A stretch of DNA of 64,000 nucleotides from Xestospongia bergquistia (taxonomy: Eukaryota; Porifera; Demospongiae; Haplosclerida; Petrosiidae), in NCBI GenBank assembly GCA_963965975.1, contig OZ014416.1, positions 4,402,001 to 4,466,000 of the forward strand. Reading direction: 5' to 3'. The translations under genes and the position numbers were made by a program. This document shows, piece by piece, positions 19,883 to 34,098 of the stretch (position 1 is its first letter; every line of letters begins with the position of its first letter). The notes beneath the pieces were generated by a model, which saw nothing but the letters and a program-made list of their open reading frames with translations, was not told where the DNA came from and ran no database searches.

Positions 19883-22800
19883 TCTAATTATTGTACAAGT
19901 CCAAGTTAAGATTTTAGTGAATGTACTTAAACTTAGATAGTCTAGAGTGTTCTACCATTTGTTTTTAATCTTATGGCTGCTGCTTTTTTATAATTTTTTG
20001 CTAAAGTACAAAACAAATAAATTATTAATATATCAGTAATTTAAAAGTCAAGGAATTCATTTAAAAAAATACATAGCACAATATGTGTCATTGTAGCCCA
20101 TCTAAGAGAAACATTTAGCACTAACTTTTTAAGGGACAAAATTTGGCAAATTGCATTCTATTGATATGCAGTAAATATTATTTGTGTATTATAAATTGTA
20201 GTTTGATGCCTTAGTTACAAAATAATGAGTTCATTAATCTGTTTTCATTTGTCATAGGTACATTTACTACATAAGTAATTCACTTTGAAAACTGATGATG
20301 TCCATTATTTATCAAGCTCCTTTTCTGTTGTACAATGCAAGACTATTAACAATGTTAATAAAGTTCTTAAATCACACTGTTCCATTGGTTATATTTGTTG
20401 CTGTCTAATATATTTAGAAGATTATATCGGTATCTGTACGTTTTACTATAGACTTGTTGCTTATATACAATTTTGTATCAAAACAATAAAAATTAATGGA
20501 GAGACAACTAGTACTATTTCATCATTGATAGTGTAAGTGCAAGAAAGACGTATCTCAAGAATATTTTCTAAGAATGTTTTCTATTCACTGGACAAATTGT
20601 GTTTCTGTGACATAAAACAGCTGGAAACGTTTTGAAAATGTCAAGTATTCTGTTGTGTTTCTAGCATTTCCAAACTGAGAAAACATAAAGATTTGCTTTG
20701 ACAGGAAACTCATGCGAAGAGTAAATAACTCAGAAAGATAACTTCATTGTCATGTCAACAACTTAAACAATAACTGAGTGCTTGAAATGACCCAACACTT
20801 CATGGACATGATATAAAATGTACCATAAAAGTTTAAACAAAAACATAGGTGGTTACATTTCTTCCTCTCCAGGAAAGGGAAAGAGTGAGGACAATAAACT
20901 GGCAATCTTCATTTTCATTACACTCTTCTGAGCTCATCATGTTACCAGTGAAACAAACTCTCCACTTTGTTTTAATAGCATCAGATAGGCCAGCTGTTCA
21001 ATAATATTCAGTAAGTCTTCATTGCAGTTTTTATTAAAAAATATTTTAAAAAGAGGAACAAATAGATTATTATTTACATTATCATGACATTGGTGTCATT
21101 TTTTAAAATAGAAATTTCAATTGTATTAATTAAATGGTATGAATAAATTACTTTAGTTATCGTCTGTTTATCATACTTATTAGAATACTTTTCTGAATTT
21201 GTGAGCTTTGCCTTAATGTAATAACTTGAAAAATATGTTTTAGAAGCATCTATAAAAAGATCATAATTAGTTTGATGAGGAATATGCTACAACTGTAATA
21301 AAAATACTTAATAATCCACACATTATACTATACATAATATTTATAATTTCAACAGATATACTAACATATTTATCGAGTTGATAATATTACTAACAATTAA
21401 TAGCTGGAGTAGTTACATCAGGAAATAAGATTTCACTTCTGCTACTAATCTCTTTAATATCAATATACAGAAGACAGTGCTCTAAGTAGAGGTAGTGTTA
21501 TTAATACCTAAAGTTCTATTCAATGTTCTCATCTTCTTTATACAAAGCTAAATATGTTTTGCGTACATAATCCTAGATAATAGAAATTATTATAACATGA
21601 TGCGTGGGTGGGTCATACAGTACTGTACATACAATCAACTTTACTATTACTTTGTGATGGGGAAGAGAGAAAACATCTTAAGACTTTTGACACGATTTAC
21701 AGTGTACTGTTACTTCAGAAATGCACACCCACTTGACTGAATTGACTGCACACATAATATGGTAGTGTTATATATAATATTGCTAGTTTATATATTACAA
21801 TTTTCCTAATAACTGTATGTGGTTATAAATTTAAGGTATTTGCACTATTTAAGATTTTAAAAATTTTTTAAAAGAATGTATGAAATTAAAAATTAATTTT
21901 AACAATATCTAAAACTTAAGATCAGGAATTCTAATTCAGCATTATACACATTATATCAAAAATTTAAAAATGGAGGGAAATCTACAAGACAAAATATAAC
22001 CTAATAGTTCAAGTAACAAACACTGATACAGTCTACTAAATAAAGTATTAGATAGCAACTAACATAACAAAATATAAAAGGGAGACAATATCCAAAGAAC
22101 ATGTAACCTACAATAGAAAAGAACATGTAGTTATTATGACTTATTACATATTAAAGAGTTTGTTATTTGTATAGTCTTTGTCTCTTTGAGTATTATTGTA
22201 TATAACAACACACTAGTATTGTTAATATCATTACAAGATTGTGATCAGTTAATTCATTTAATAGAGAAAAACATGTCAGGTATTTCTTTTACATTTTATT
22301 TAGCTATATTCTGAAAAAATGGTCCCTTTATGACATCCAAAGTGGTATTCCAAATGACAGAAGTACCTTCACCTTGACCATTCATGTCAAACTACTTAAG
22401 AATGATGTGATCAAGTCTTGTTAGATTTGAGTAATTAGATTGAGCCAAATATTGAAGGTCACTGTAATTCACCCAAGAGGGACCTCTAAAGGAGAAATCA
22501 ATACTTAATATGATTAAATTACTATATTATTACTACATTACTATAGTATTTTATAATTATGATACAGGTCAGTTGCTTAGATACATAGAGGATCGAGTGA
22601 AATCATCTTTGTGAGGTAACTATGTCTGTCCTACTCAGTAAGTGTTAAAACAATTGTCAGTGAAACTGAGTTTTTAGATGCTGTTAAAATAAAGCTAGTA
22701 CATTATAAAAACATACACATATAGTCCTATCTACTTTGCCTTCCTCTATGGTCTTCACTTTGATTACCATCCAGATGTTTTTGCACTATCTGTTGCTAGC

Positions 22801-23160
22801 TGACGAGAGCTCCTGTTAATAAGTTGAAAATACTCCTTATGAGTGGTAGTGGAGGACTTGGTCATTGCCCTAGGCAGGGTAGGCTACCCAGACATCTAAG
22901 CCAATTTAAACAAGCCAGATATAGAAGACAGGTTGAGCCAGACATCAAGCCTCAACATTGAGGAGTCATGAAGATTCATGTACAACAAGCTCTGACATTA
23001 CAGTATTATTTTATGGGTTTATATTTAAGTTCTTGTTCTTCTTACTATATTTAGTGTACTAGCATTGTTAATAAAAAATAAATTGTTATATATAATACTT
23101 GATTTAAATATATCTTATGATGTCTTTATACTGGTATCTCTACCTATAACAAAGAATGGT
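19883..23160. other. Gene-poor AT-rich region
   Basis: I see no supported coding sequence, RNA gene or structured repeat. An open frame at 20285-20536 follows a CATAG that could act as an acceptor, but its composition is not convincing. Confidence 0.45.
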
Positions 23161-23189
23161 GGTTTGTTTCAGCAAGCTTTTAACTTATT

Positions 23190-23335
23190 GAAAATGGATA
23201 GATAGATGAATAAATTTGGTTGATGGATAGATAGATTGCTAGAGATAGATGAATGTAGATTAATTAATGAATGAAAGACTGATTGAATGGATAAATAGAT
23301 TAATAAATAGATGAATGGATGGATGAACTTACTAA
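23190..23335. repeat. GATA/GGAT tetranucleotide-rich tract
   Basis: Imperfect repeats of GATA, GATG and GAATG units. Similar tracts occur at 29930-30130 and at the edges of the satellite islands. Confidence 0.8.
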
Positions 23336-23359
23336 CCATATATGTACATGTGTCCATTC

Positions 23360-26300
23360 ACACATATTGCATAGACTAATATAAAATTCATTGATCCATT
23401 CATCTTCTATTATGAATTGATACAAACATATCATCTATTAGTTCAGGAGTCTATTGTTACAATCATCATTATAATATATTTGCATTTGTAATAAGAGATA
23501 ACTATACTAACAAAGTGAGTATATCTATTAACTGAGTTGTCTTAATAAAGAGTAATAGGAAGTTCATATAGTAATTACTCTTGATGTAATATCTATATAA
23601 TTATGTAGAAAACATGACAAGGGTCAGTTTTGATGGTTATATATTTAATCACTTCACAACAGTTTATAATACCTGCTGTCCTTCTATCACATTCAGAATA
23701 TAGTTAATAGCAATATTATACAGGTTATATTGATATTGTAGTCCATGCATGTCCATATGGTCATAGGACATCATATGATACATTTTGTATAGCAAGTGAA
23801 AGGATCAAGTAACTTGATGGAAATTTTACATTGGAAAGTATTTTGTTGTAGCTTAAACACATACACCTAAACTATTATAAACCTTAATAACTACTGGATT
23901 GTTGGTCATATGAATTATTGTACTTTGACCAATATTCAGACATGCTGATAATTTCTTCACGTAAAGTAAAAATTTTTTCATAGGTTTCATCTATTCATGT
24001 TATTGAATGTTTAGAATATACTGTTTTTTATTTTCTGAATATACTGCAAGTTCACGTTGATATCAGACATTTTCTCAGCGATTAATAGTGTAAAGCATTG
24101 CTTAATCTAATGTCTTATATTCATTTACTGTCACTCCTAATATTATAATTGGTTAGTTGTTTGTTTGTTTCTTTCATGAAGTCATGTACATGTTGGTGAG
24201 CATCTCTTGTTTTGTAATTGGCATGTTTGCTGATTTAAATAGCTAGTATATAACTATAAAAATGGATTGATTGATTTAATCAATCCATAGTCAAATACAT
24301 TACATATAATTCAGGATAAGATATGCAAACTAGTAAAAATCACACTGCTGTTCTTTCTAAAATATAATGCTTGAGAGTTTAGTACTGAGTTAATTGTCAT
24401 AGCAACAAATATTCTGTTTAATATCTATGTTATTTTATCGTACAATATAACTTAAACCACAAAAAATGAATTCACAATTGGTCAAAAAAAAAAGTCCGTT
24501 AGAAACGAGACATTTTGACAACAATACTGATGTCTTTTTTAATTGTGGTTGATTTCCTTATAATAGGGATAAGAATCAGTTTGTTTGTTATTTACTAAGG
24601 AGAGGGTGGAGCTACCAATTTTCCTAGGGTTATCATTCCAGTACTTCCATGATGCTTTACAAGAAATTGTAAGTAGGAAGGATCCAGCAAACTATTCATC
24701 AATGTTTTTATATGTCAAGTCCAACATAATCACTTCCAACCAGTTGATATGTGTTGAGTCTTAAACACATGCTCTGACACAGCACTCTTATCAATGTTCA
24801 ATGTTGCTTATGAACTCTTTTTGATTCAGTTGACAGCTGTTTGATGCTCAAGTTGATCTTTTTTAACACTGATATATAGTTGAGCTGCTAGTTGAACCAG
24901 TTTACAATGAACCTATTCATTAGTGTCTTAGAGGACATTCTGAAGAAGTTCTGGATGTTTATAATGTATCTTTAGAAAATATAATATATATGATATATGC
25001 ATATTTATATATACTTTAATTTTCATAGATTCATGTCTTGCATGTGAAAGGTGGTATTAAAAACAATGTCACTATTACTTTAAAGATCTAACTTGGAGTG
25101 TTAAAGTGTATACTTTAAATAGTACAGATTATAGCTAAAAACTGTCTCATGAAATGTATTGACATTCTTGATATGTCATTCAACAGAGCTCAAAAGTCAT
25201 CACAATTTGTTAACTCTTTCTAGTTTTAAACACTAAACTATATTTCTTAATTCCAAATACATCCACTAAGTATATGTAAGTCTATTGACTCGCAATATGT
25301 GAGTCACATAAGAAACTATTGAAGGAATATAACCAAATCATTGTTATGCACACAACACATACTTGATAACTTTCTGTCATCTATTCCAATATTATTTATA
25401 GAACACAGGTATATAGATTATATGTATCTATGATATACATGTGTAATTAGTAATTTAATAATTATGGCTACTTAACTTTTATTATGATGATCTCAATGAC
25501 AGTAGACATTTATATTATATAGATGTTCCTATCAAGAGGAAGCAACAGATACTCCACCTTTGTTTATTACTGAAGCACAATAGAGACTAGAAAAGGTGAC
25601 AATTACTTAACTAATGAAACATTACACAAAATCTTATATCTCTAACAACTAATCAATTCTACAACTAATGAAGTACATGACATTTGTTTAGTTTATTACT
25701 TTTCACTATCTCATTATATATATTTTCAACAATAATGATCATGTTTGATTAAATTGACTGATCAATGTGCCATTAATTCTAGTTATTTTATAGATGAAAG
25801 ATTCAATTAACAAACCCTCACCTTTACCATATCTTTTTCTCGCTATCTGCTACACAAAACTCATTTGTCCCTTCTGTTCTCTCTCTGTGGAATTCACATC
25901 CTTATCATGTGAAATCCACTTGCTATCACTTATCACACTAAGACTTATTAGATGCTATCAATTGTTTATTTTTATATCTGTCTTATTAATCATACTATAT
26001 TCAGTATTTTAATACTATGTTGTTTTGTTATTGTTCTATTCTCTTTGTGCTATTTAAACTAGCAGTAGCTATTGCACATTCATTTTGTCAAAAATGTAGG
26101 AGTGTTCATAATTAACTATACCATTATGATTGTAGCTTCGGCTTCTCCTGTTCTCTTAGGAACATTTTGATGCAACAGTACTGTTAGTAATGTGATTGAT
26201 CTCATTGACAACTTCCTATTATGTACATAGTCCAGTGCTCATTCTACTGAGTCAAAATTTGATGGCAGTTTACATGATATCATTGTAATTGTTATTTCCT

Positions 26301-26900
26301 TCTTTCCTTTGATCCAGTTTATTAAGTTAGTCATTGCACTGATTCAGACTATATCTACTAAAACTTTTGTTTACTAGTAGCTCTAGCTATTGTTGTTACT
26401 CCTGTGATTAACTCCTTTTCAGCTTCTGGCCCCAATTCATTTTATGATTGGGAAGTAGTTGTTCTTAAATGTGGCTTATCAACAGTAGGTAGACCAACAG
26501 TCATACATTGGATAATGTTTACTTTTGATAATTGATTATTAAACAGTTGTTCTTGATAAATGTACATTAACAAGTAAGTTGTTTATCTACACACAGTAAA
26601 CAAAACATGTCAATTATTTATGACTCATATTAACAAAAAGGGATCATAATATCAAAGGTAGTAAGACCTCATATTAAGTGAAATAAACATGTACAATTGT
26701 TCCATGTACTTCAGGAAACATTGTTTCCATACCAGTAAATTTACATGTATATATAAGCTCATTAATTACAAGCCTGGTTACTACACTACTACATGCATGT
26801 TCATTGTAAATTTGCTTCTGCCCTTCAACTTTTCTGGTAATCAGACTGAGTACTTGGATTGTTCTGTATGTTTACTAATTGTAATACTTAATATTACTTA
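23360..26900. other. Gene-poor AT-rich region with weak exon-like patches
   Basis: One patch at about 25523-25594 lies between a TATATAG acceptor and an AAAAG-GTGACA donor. It reads CSYQEEATDTPPLFITEAQ and is then stopped by TAG. It may be a dead exon. Nothing else is supported. Confidence 0.3.
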
Positions 26901-26927
26901 TATAATAACCCTTCGCTTGACTTGGAC

Positions 26928-27654
26928 AGGACACTCATAATCATGATAATGCCTACCATGAAATCCCTGATTCTGACAACAATAGTGATTCTGACGAGAA
27001 ATCATTAAACATTATGTATGTTCGTTTTTAATTTGCTTCATACCTGTCAGCTGAGAAGAAAGCTATTTGGTTTACTCTTTCAAAGGTGACAAATGGTTAT
27101 AATACTATAGCTTCACTATCATAATATTTTAGATCTTCAAAATGATGTATTGCACATTTTACAATCCAACTCATGATGAAGAGCTTAGACAGATTTGTCA
27201 ATATTTTGTAGATCTTATCAAGGAGCATTCTCCTGAAATGTTAAAAAAACCAATGATCCATCTGATGTTACACATCGTTGACAGCATGAGACAATTTGGT
27301 GGTACATCAACATATAACACTGAAAGGTTAGTGCATGTATTAAATACTGTGTCTCACTCTATATAATAAATAGGGCAGAGTCTTTCAATGGTTTGATGAG
27401 AATGCAAAACATATATGGTAATAAACAAGCTCCAAGGCATGATATTGCCAATAGGTTTTCCAAATTAAAGAGTATCAGACATGTGTATAGTGGAAGTTAT
27501 TTCAGTGATGAAAGATCGTAAGTATTATGTTAAAAATATATTATCTAATTATTGTACCAGTAGTGGAAAGAGCTTGGTTCAACAGTGGGCCAACACAGCT
27601 ATTCAGGCATTTTTTAATTTTGTATCCTCTCGTGATCTTTATTCACACAAATAA
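26928..27654 (+). mobile_element. CACTA/Plavaka-like transposase gene remnant (C-terminal exons)
   Basis: Exons join in phase: 27133-27326, 27374-27517, 27561-27654 (TAA). The reading has EELRQICQYFVDLI and KKPMIHLMLHIVDSMRQFGG, then TER joined across an intron to AESFNG-MR, and KQAPRHDIANRF. The motif order (histidine helix, Thr-Glu-x-x-Glu-x-Phe-Asn, then Asn-x-x-Ala-Pro-x-x-Asp-Ile-Ala) is what I associate with the C-terminal part of Plavaka/KDZ-type CACTA transposases. Possible upstream exons are 26930-27016 (DSDNNSDSDEK, acidic) and about 27050-27087. No terminal inverted repeats or TSD were found. The splice sites are intact, so this may be a recent relic or a domesticated fragment. Confidence 0.5.
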
Positions 27655-27719
27655 ATTTTCAATCCAGGGACTCTGAGACTAGTTAGTGTTGATTCTTAGC
27701 TTAGTTTCAAATTTGTTCA

Positions 27720-28420
27720 TATAACACACATGTTTGAGACTGTCCGTTGCAGGAGTTTGGTCATATTGTTGTCAATGCTGGTAATACATATATTAAAACT
27801 CTACAAGATTGTTTTCAATATAGTGACACATTAATTATATGAAATGACGCTACTGTAAAACAGTATGGGAGAGACATTGATCAGCATAAAACTCTTGTTT
27901 ATGTAGGAAATGCTGTATAAATTGTTGTATCTGAGGTATGTGAATACTTTTATATTAAAATTTTTCACTTATTCTCTATCATAGGGAACATATCAATATG
28001 GTATCATGATTGGTTGCTACATGACAACTGAGATTAGACGTCTTTCTTTCTGTTTAATTCATTGTCTCTTGAAGATGACTTCACCATCTGAGAAGAATTG
28101 ACAAACGAATTTGATTGTCCTCTACTGGAATTGGAAGACAAACTTGAAACTGTTCTCTCTTCAAAAATTAATTGTATTGTCAATATAGTACACAAATGCA
28201 CTGAAACATGTGTCTTCAGAGACAGTACAGAACTACAGACAATAGAAAGAGAAGAAACTCCTAAGTTGGCATTAATTTATGATCATGACAATTCTAATAA
28301 CATACAAAGAAAAATAAATGATTATAAATCATTTCTAGATGTAGCATCTTTTTATTACATAGTTTCTTTCCTAATAATTACATCAACGAAAAAATACAAT
28401 TACGTTATGGATTCTTGATA
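27720..28420 (+). pseudogene. Unknown decayed coding family, copy 2
   Basis: 27860-28110 aligns with 15885-16130: the KQYGRDIDQHKTLVYVGNA-like reading corresponds to the RQYMEEL region, then RRLSFCLIHCLLKMTSPSE. Stops occur in both copies. A 106-codon open frame follows at 28098-28418 (CPLLELEDKLETVLSSK, later ERTP-like acidic stretch); it has no counterpart after copy 1. Family unknown. Confidence 0.35.
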
Positions 28421-28558
28421 GAAACGATGCACATATTGATATCGTTAAACATTAACGTAATGCTCTATTACTTAACACTGTGAATTCAGTTGTGAATATA
28501 CAAGCCCGTTTTGACTTGTGTTATGTTATGAAAACATTCGCCTTGTTTTTGTTTGTGT

Positions 28559-28930
28559 ACTTTTACAGTTGCCATGACAAAAGTTCTAAGTATAGAATAG
28601 TTGTAAAATGATTTTTACAAACAACTTCAAAACCTCGCTAATCAGGAACACCCACTTTTACAGTGCCATGACAATGTTCCTATTTTAGAATAGTTACAAA
28701 AATGACTATTACAGACAATTTCAATCCTTAAGTTACCAGCAATTACTGTTTATTTTATCATTCTGGGTGGAGACATCACACTCACTTTTACAATTGCCAT
28801 GAAAACATTCCTATATATAGAATCGTTATAAAAATGACTATTGCACCCTCAAACCTTATCTTACCAGCAAAAAATCTTTCTTTAACACATTCTGACATTT
28901 CTGGCAGAAGACACCACACCCATTAGTAAA
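28559..28930. repeat. Degenerate tandem repeat, three to four units of ~95-130 nt
   Basis: ACTTTTACA-TTGCCATGA is followed by TAGAATAGTT and AAAATGA. The units start at 28559, 28654 and 28784; a partial fourth lies near 28915. The interior includes ACCAGCAA and GGTGGAGACATC-like segments. Confidence 0.7.
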
Positions 28931-30529
28931 TTGCCGCTATTGTATCACTACATTATATAGACAGTTAAAAGAGAAATGGAGAAAATGTAATAATAGTAAT
29001 AAACACAGTATAATGACAAACGTTACATGATAATTACATACTTCATTAACATTAACTTAATCCAATGTTAAGTATGTTGTATAACTACTTGAAATAAACT
29101 ACATTCACATTCAAACTGACATATCAGTTCAACATATCACTCTAGACAGATTATACTAATAAAATGATTAGATCAAAATAACTTGTGACTACTTTTTATG
29201 TTCAATTTTGTTTATATTACACTTACCTTAAAGTGTTCATTTGTATCAACTAAGTCTATACATTACATTCTCTTCTATGTCCCTGTATGTGATGGATCAT
29301 AGAGACTCAGGACACTAACTCCAGTAATTGTGCATTACTACCTGCCGTGAGTTAAGTACAAATTTTAACTCTTTACTAATTTCATGGTAATAATATGATG
29401 TACATTGTACATGTGTAAGTACAAAACTGAAATGCATAGTAATTTATAAGATATTAATAAAAATTATAATTATAACTGACAACAATATGTATTAAATTTG
29501 TTATGTAATTTTTACTTTAATAATACTTATTAATTTCCTTTAATGACCACACCTTCTCTTTAAGTAACTATTGGAAGTTTGATGTTCAACAAATAAACTA
29601 ATAGTCACTTGATCTCATACTGTTTCTAAATCTACTGGAAGTGGTCTTGACTGGACAAAGTCATCAAAACTAATGTTAGTCTAAAATGATTGAGTGAATC
29701 AGTGAATATTAGAGGAGAACAAACTACCAAAATATTAGTACCTTTAATATTGTAAAGTACTCTTATTTGTATATAATTAAAATGAGGGTAGTCAATATCT
29801 ACATATAAGTCTACTTACTTTAAGGAATGAATGAAGTATATTGGTATTGAAAAGTTGAGTGTCTCAGGAGTTGTTAATAACAACTAAATAGTTGATTATA
29901 TTAAACTATATAAAAAGATGAATAAGTTAATAGATCAATATATGGATGAATGGATGTATAAAGAGATAGACAAAAGCTAAATGGACATATAGACAGGTAG
30001 AGTAATAATGTGTTAATATATGAACAAGGAGACTAAGTGATAAATGGATAGATGGACTAGTGAATGGACAAATAATAGATAAATGAAGTACTAGTAATGG
30101 ATAGTTTGACAGATAACTAGATGGATGTACTCTATGTTACATAACATAATGTATTGTATTTAATATCTTATTATATCATACATAACAATGGAGTGACATC
30201 ATGCAGGTGTCAAATCTAAATGGAAGGACCAGACTCGTACCAATACCATGGACTGGGAATCAAGATAGTATAATTAGTATTGGCCTTTCCTTCTGAGTTT
30301 GTATGTTCTCTTTAGTATTCTCTACTTTCTTTTTAATAACCATACATTCTGTCATTATCAGGTGACTCTTGAGATAATTCATGTTCAAATAATATGAATT
30401 TCAGATACTTGTGTTAATGATACGGTAACTCTACTTCTTATGTGGTTTTTGAACTGGTTTGTGCTTGTTGATTTGTTGTGACTTTGGTGAGTAGTGTTCA
30501 TTATAAAGTCAAAGTTAACCTTCTTTCAA
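28931..30529. other. Gene-poor AT-rich region
   Basis: No supported genes. It contains a GATA/GGAT-type tract at about 29930-30130. Confidence 0.45.
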
Positions 30530-30850
30530 TGAATCTTCTCTATGGATCTAGATGGGTGTGGTCTTTGGTATGTTTGTCATTAAGGTTAGTGTATCATGGT
30601 ACAGGAGGTTATGACACATATGGAGATGACTATGGTGGTATCTTAGTACATGGCTTTGAGATTGACTTGTGCTCATTAGGTTGCTTGTCATACAGTTGAA
30701 GCAAAATTAAATAAACCTTTACCATGGAACTAGATGTGTGGTCTTTGGTATGTCTGGTAATCAGACTTAATTGAACCTGCAACAGGAGTTCATGGTACAT
30801 AATGAGCAGATATTGGATGATGACATAAAGGTATTGGACAGGAAGTGCTG
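30530..30850. repeat. Imperfect ~190-nt direct repeat
   Basis: GTGTGGTCTTTGGTATGT occurs at 30555 and 30734. Before it lies TATGGATCTAGATG / CATGGAACTAGATG and after it a GTACA--GAG-T---GACATA pattern. The first copy lies in an open frame rich in Gly/Tyr/Asp; the second is broken. Confidence 0.5.
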
Positions 30851-32040
30851 TTGATTGTTATAATGTTGAGTTGAAAGGAGTTTCTTCTTATATACTGTGT
30901 TCTCTTTTAGTTGTTCAATTTTGTATATTAGGAACTTTGAAATATGGAGAGGAATTTGTAGATAAGAGATCATTTGATATCATTGTTGGGAAATCTGTTA
31001 GAAATGTAACACTTATAAACATAGTTATACGCATATCGACTTCTTTTTAAAGCTTTTCAATAAAACACGAGTTATCAAACTAACATCATACCAGTACTGT
31101 GGATTGAGAATGAAACACATAACAATCATTGGGTTTAAAACTATTATTGTCTTTGATATATCTTAAACTATCTATATTCTCTTAATAATTTTTACTTACT
31201 TTGTAATAAACAGATTTCATATTACTATCAAGTGACTCTTTAGAAACTAGACCAGAAAAAAACAGAAGGTAAATGAGATGTAGTATACTTTAGTGATATG
31301 AATTTGACAAATGATCTGGAGACCACTCCCTGAAAAACATGAAGTGTCAGCTAAAAATGATATTTTCAATCAATATTATCTGAAAGTTCGAAATGTTCAT
31401 AATCACATATAGATGGGCTTGGTTGCATGCCACGGAATAACTTGTAGATGCTCCACCTTAATAGGGCTTCCAATATGAAAAAATGATGTTCATAATATGG
31501 AAAGATTAGCATCTCAGCATGCTTACCTTTCTAAACGAATGCTCCAGCTCCAGTAATAACTTTAGTAGAGCAGTATTTTTTTGCACAGCACTTAATTGTA
31601 ATTTCGGTGAACAAAGGGTTAAAATTGCTCATCTGTGTCGTGGGTCAGTCTTCATCTTTGTTCAAGAACGAGCTCGTTTTGAGAGTGGCTGAAAGGTCGA
31701 GGATATCAGGTGATAATTCTAGCACATAAAATAGTTTATTTACCGGTGTTGATTGGTGCTAACTGTATATGAAGCATGATATTATTGCCCCTACAGTAGA
31801 AGTGCTTGACAAGAACCCGACCCTCACAGCATTTTTGTATCAAGGGATAAGTACTCTAATAGTATACCAGCAATGAATAAAATGCAATGTGTTTTTCCAT
31901 CTGGATGATTGCTATAATGACAGAATGTTGAATTTTTGTACTTTTGTCAAGTAAATCATCAGTACTGTTTCCACTTAGTGTTTGGTAAAGGTTTACTTAG
32001 GCATACTATTGTTTATCTTGCTATTCTTTATGTATTTCAG
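30851..32040. other. AT-rich region with one less AT-rich patch
   Basis: 31625-31720 is locally GC- and CpG-richer than its surroundings (GTCGTGGGTCAGTC, GAACGAGCTCG), as a promoter might be. The only supporting context is the weak ATG-bearing patch at 32054. Confidence 0.3.
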
Positions 32041-32262
32041 GGTAAAGAGAAATATGGCCAAGCCCAAACTCAGCAAAGATTCTACTGCTAAGCCAACATG
32101 TTCAGCCAGTACTTGATCCCACTTGTAGTAGAACATCAATCTGATAGTTCTGATGACGATTAGTTCTAGGCATTCTCAGTCTTCCTTCTTTGTCAAAAGG
32201 TTTTTTCAAAACCATGGTGGCCTTATAGCTGCATCAAATCGCAAAAGACGATACCAGGTTAT
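32041..32262 (+). pseudogene. Frame-broken exon-like sequence
   Basis: After a TATTTCAG acceptor, an ATG at 32054 reads MAKPKLSKDSTAKPTCSAST and stops. A neighbouring frame continues VEHQSDSSDDD and stops, and a third reads FFVKRFFQNHGGLIAASNRK up to CAG-GTTATT. Three frames in sequence suggest a decayed exon or several small exons. Family unknown. Confidence 0.3.
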
Positions 32263-33778
32263 TGTTATAATAATAGTAATTGTTATATTGGAAAATATGT
32301 TCATATAATTAGAATTGTACTACTGTTTGTGTAGCTACATCACCTTCAATTTCATAATACATTAGTAATTAATAGTATTATGTTTCCATTTTTCATAATT
32401 ATGTAACTTGATTAATTGAATCAATTTGGGATTAATCCATTTTTACAATTTTGGTACATAAGTTATGTAATAATGTGTAATATATGACTTGTTTTGTAAT
32501 GAACCACTTCTGTCAAACTGTTTGTATATGTAGTACATGTATTTGAGACTTCAGACAAAACATGTTGTGACACTGGTAGTCTACAACTATAGACTAGTTA
32601 ACAATATATCATTAAGTCTGTGCTGAATGGTAGATATGAAAAGGCATGACACTTTTTTCTTCTCACAATAAAACAAAAATGAGAATATTCTCTATATTTT
32701 CAAATATAATGTCAAAGTTTATGTCACACAGAGTATGAGTATTCTTATGTATTTTACTAAAGGTGTTGTATTAGTATATCACAAAAGAAAGGTTGATTTA
32801 ACCAATCCATGGTCTTTTTTAGTACACATAATACATAATATAGTAGTTAAGAGCACCTTTTTATAATTGAAATTCAAATAGAAAATAGACTATCTGTTAT
32901 GTATATTGTATACATTAACTAACTAATAAGATATTAGAAAGATTCTTAAAGCTCTGACAATCAACTACATTTCTTGTCATTGTAGTAGTTACCTCACTGA
33001 CCTATAGATGTGATAAGTAAAAATTAATAAGATGTTAAAGCAATCACAGTATATCAAATTTTCTGTCATCATAGAAGGTTGCATCTGATTATCATATGGC
33101 TCACACAGAACTTAAGAAATGTGATTTGCATGCAACATTCATCATTTAAAAGTCAACTCAAATATTGACGCAAATGCAGATCAGAGGATCTATGATAAAT
33201 GAAATACGATAGATTTTCAAATTGTGTATAGATGTCCTTTATTCGAGGTCATGTTACATAGACAATGCTGTTTCATTCCACCAAATATGTTATATATTTA
33301 AAATACAATTCAGATTCCCACACAAAGGTGGACAATTTTAGTGTTCTGTTGCAAGATTGTATGCATGTGACTGTGATTACAAAATTGTAGTTTTATTAAA
33401 ACAATTAAAAACGAAGATACTGGTAGTTAAAGCAGATGAATAACAATAGATTTGTCAGTATTATGTACATTCAACATTAGAGTGTATGGCTGAGTATTTA
33501 TGGAGATCTAAAATGAATCTGATTTTGCATACAGTTGACATCATGAAACAATTTCGACAAACAAAATGATTCAACAGTGACAGATATTCACAGATATAAA
33601 GCTTTCATTTGCCTAATAATTTATTAGTACTATATCAACAATATATTAAAGTTGGTAGTGTAATACTTTGAGAAGTTGGATGATGAAGGTCCACATATTT
33701 CTCTTGATATATCAAATGTAGAAGCTCCTACAAAGCAAAGTGTGTGGTAATGTCTAGACTGGGAGCTTGTCCGTATTC
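32263..33778. other. AT-rich region, nothing recognised
   Basis: No supported features. Confidence 0.45.
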
Positions 33779-34098
33779 ATATAATTGGGAAAGCACTAGA
33801 ATACCAATTATAATGTATCGTTAATGTAGTACTAATAAATTAATTGGGAAAGCACTAGACTGACTACGAACTATAATGTATTGTCCATGTAGTACAAATA
33901 AATGTAAGATGATCAATTCACTATCCTTGTCAGGACTAACATTAAAGAGATATTGATAGTACTAACAGCAGAGATACTGGAGTTCTCTTCATAAAAAACT
34001 TAGTCGTATAAACTGTAAAAGTAATTAAGAAAGCACTAGACTACCAACTACAATGTATTGTCAATGCAGTAGTAATAAAATGTAAAATGATTAATATT
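33779..34098. repeat. Imperfect direct repeats of ~57 nt
   Basis: GGGAAAGCACTAGA followed by TACCAA-TATAATGTAT and a TAGTA-TAATAAA tail occurs at about 33786, 33844 and, more diverged, 34028. Confidence 0.65.

Noticed and set aside
20285-20536. 83-codon open frame
   Set aside because: Composition (Cys/Tyr/Ile-rich) is typical of random AT-rich DNA and there is no convincing donor.
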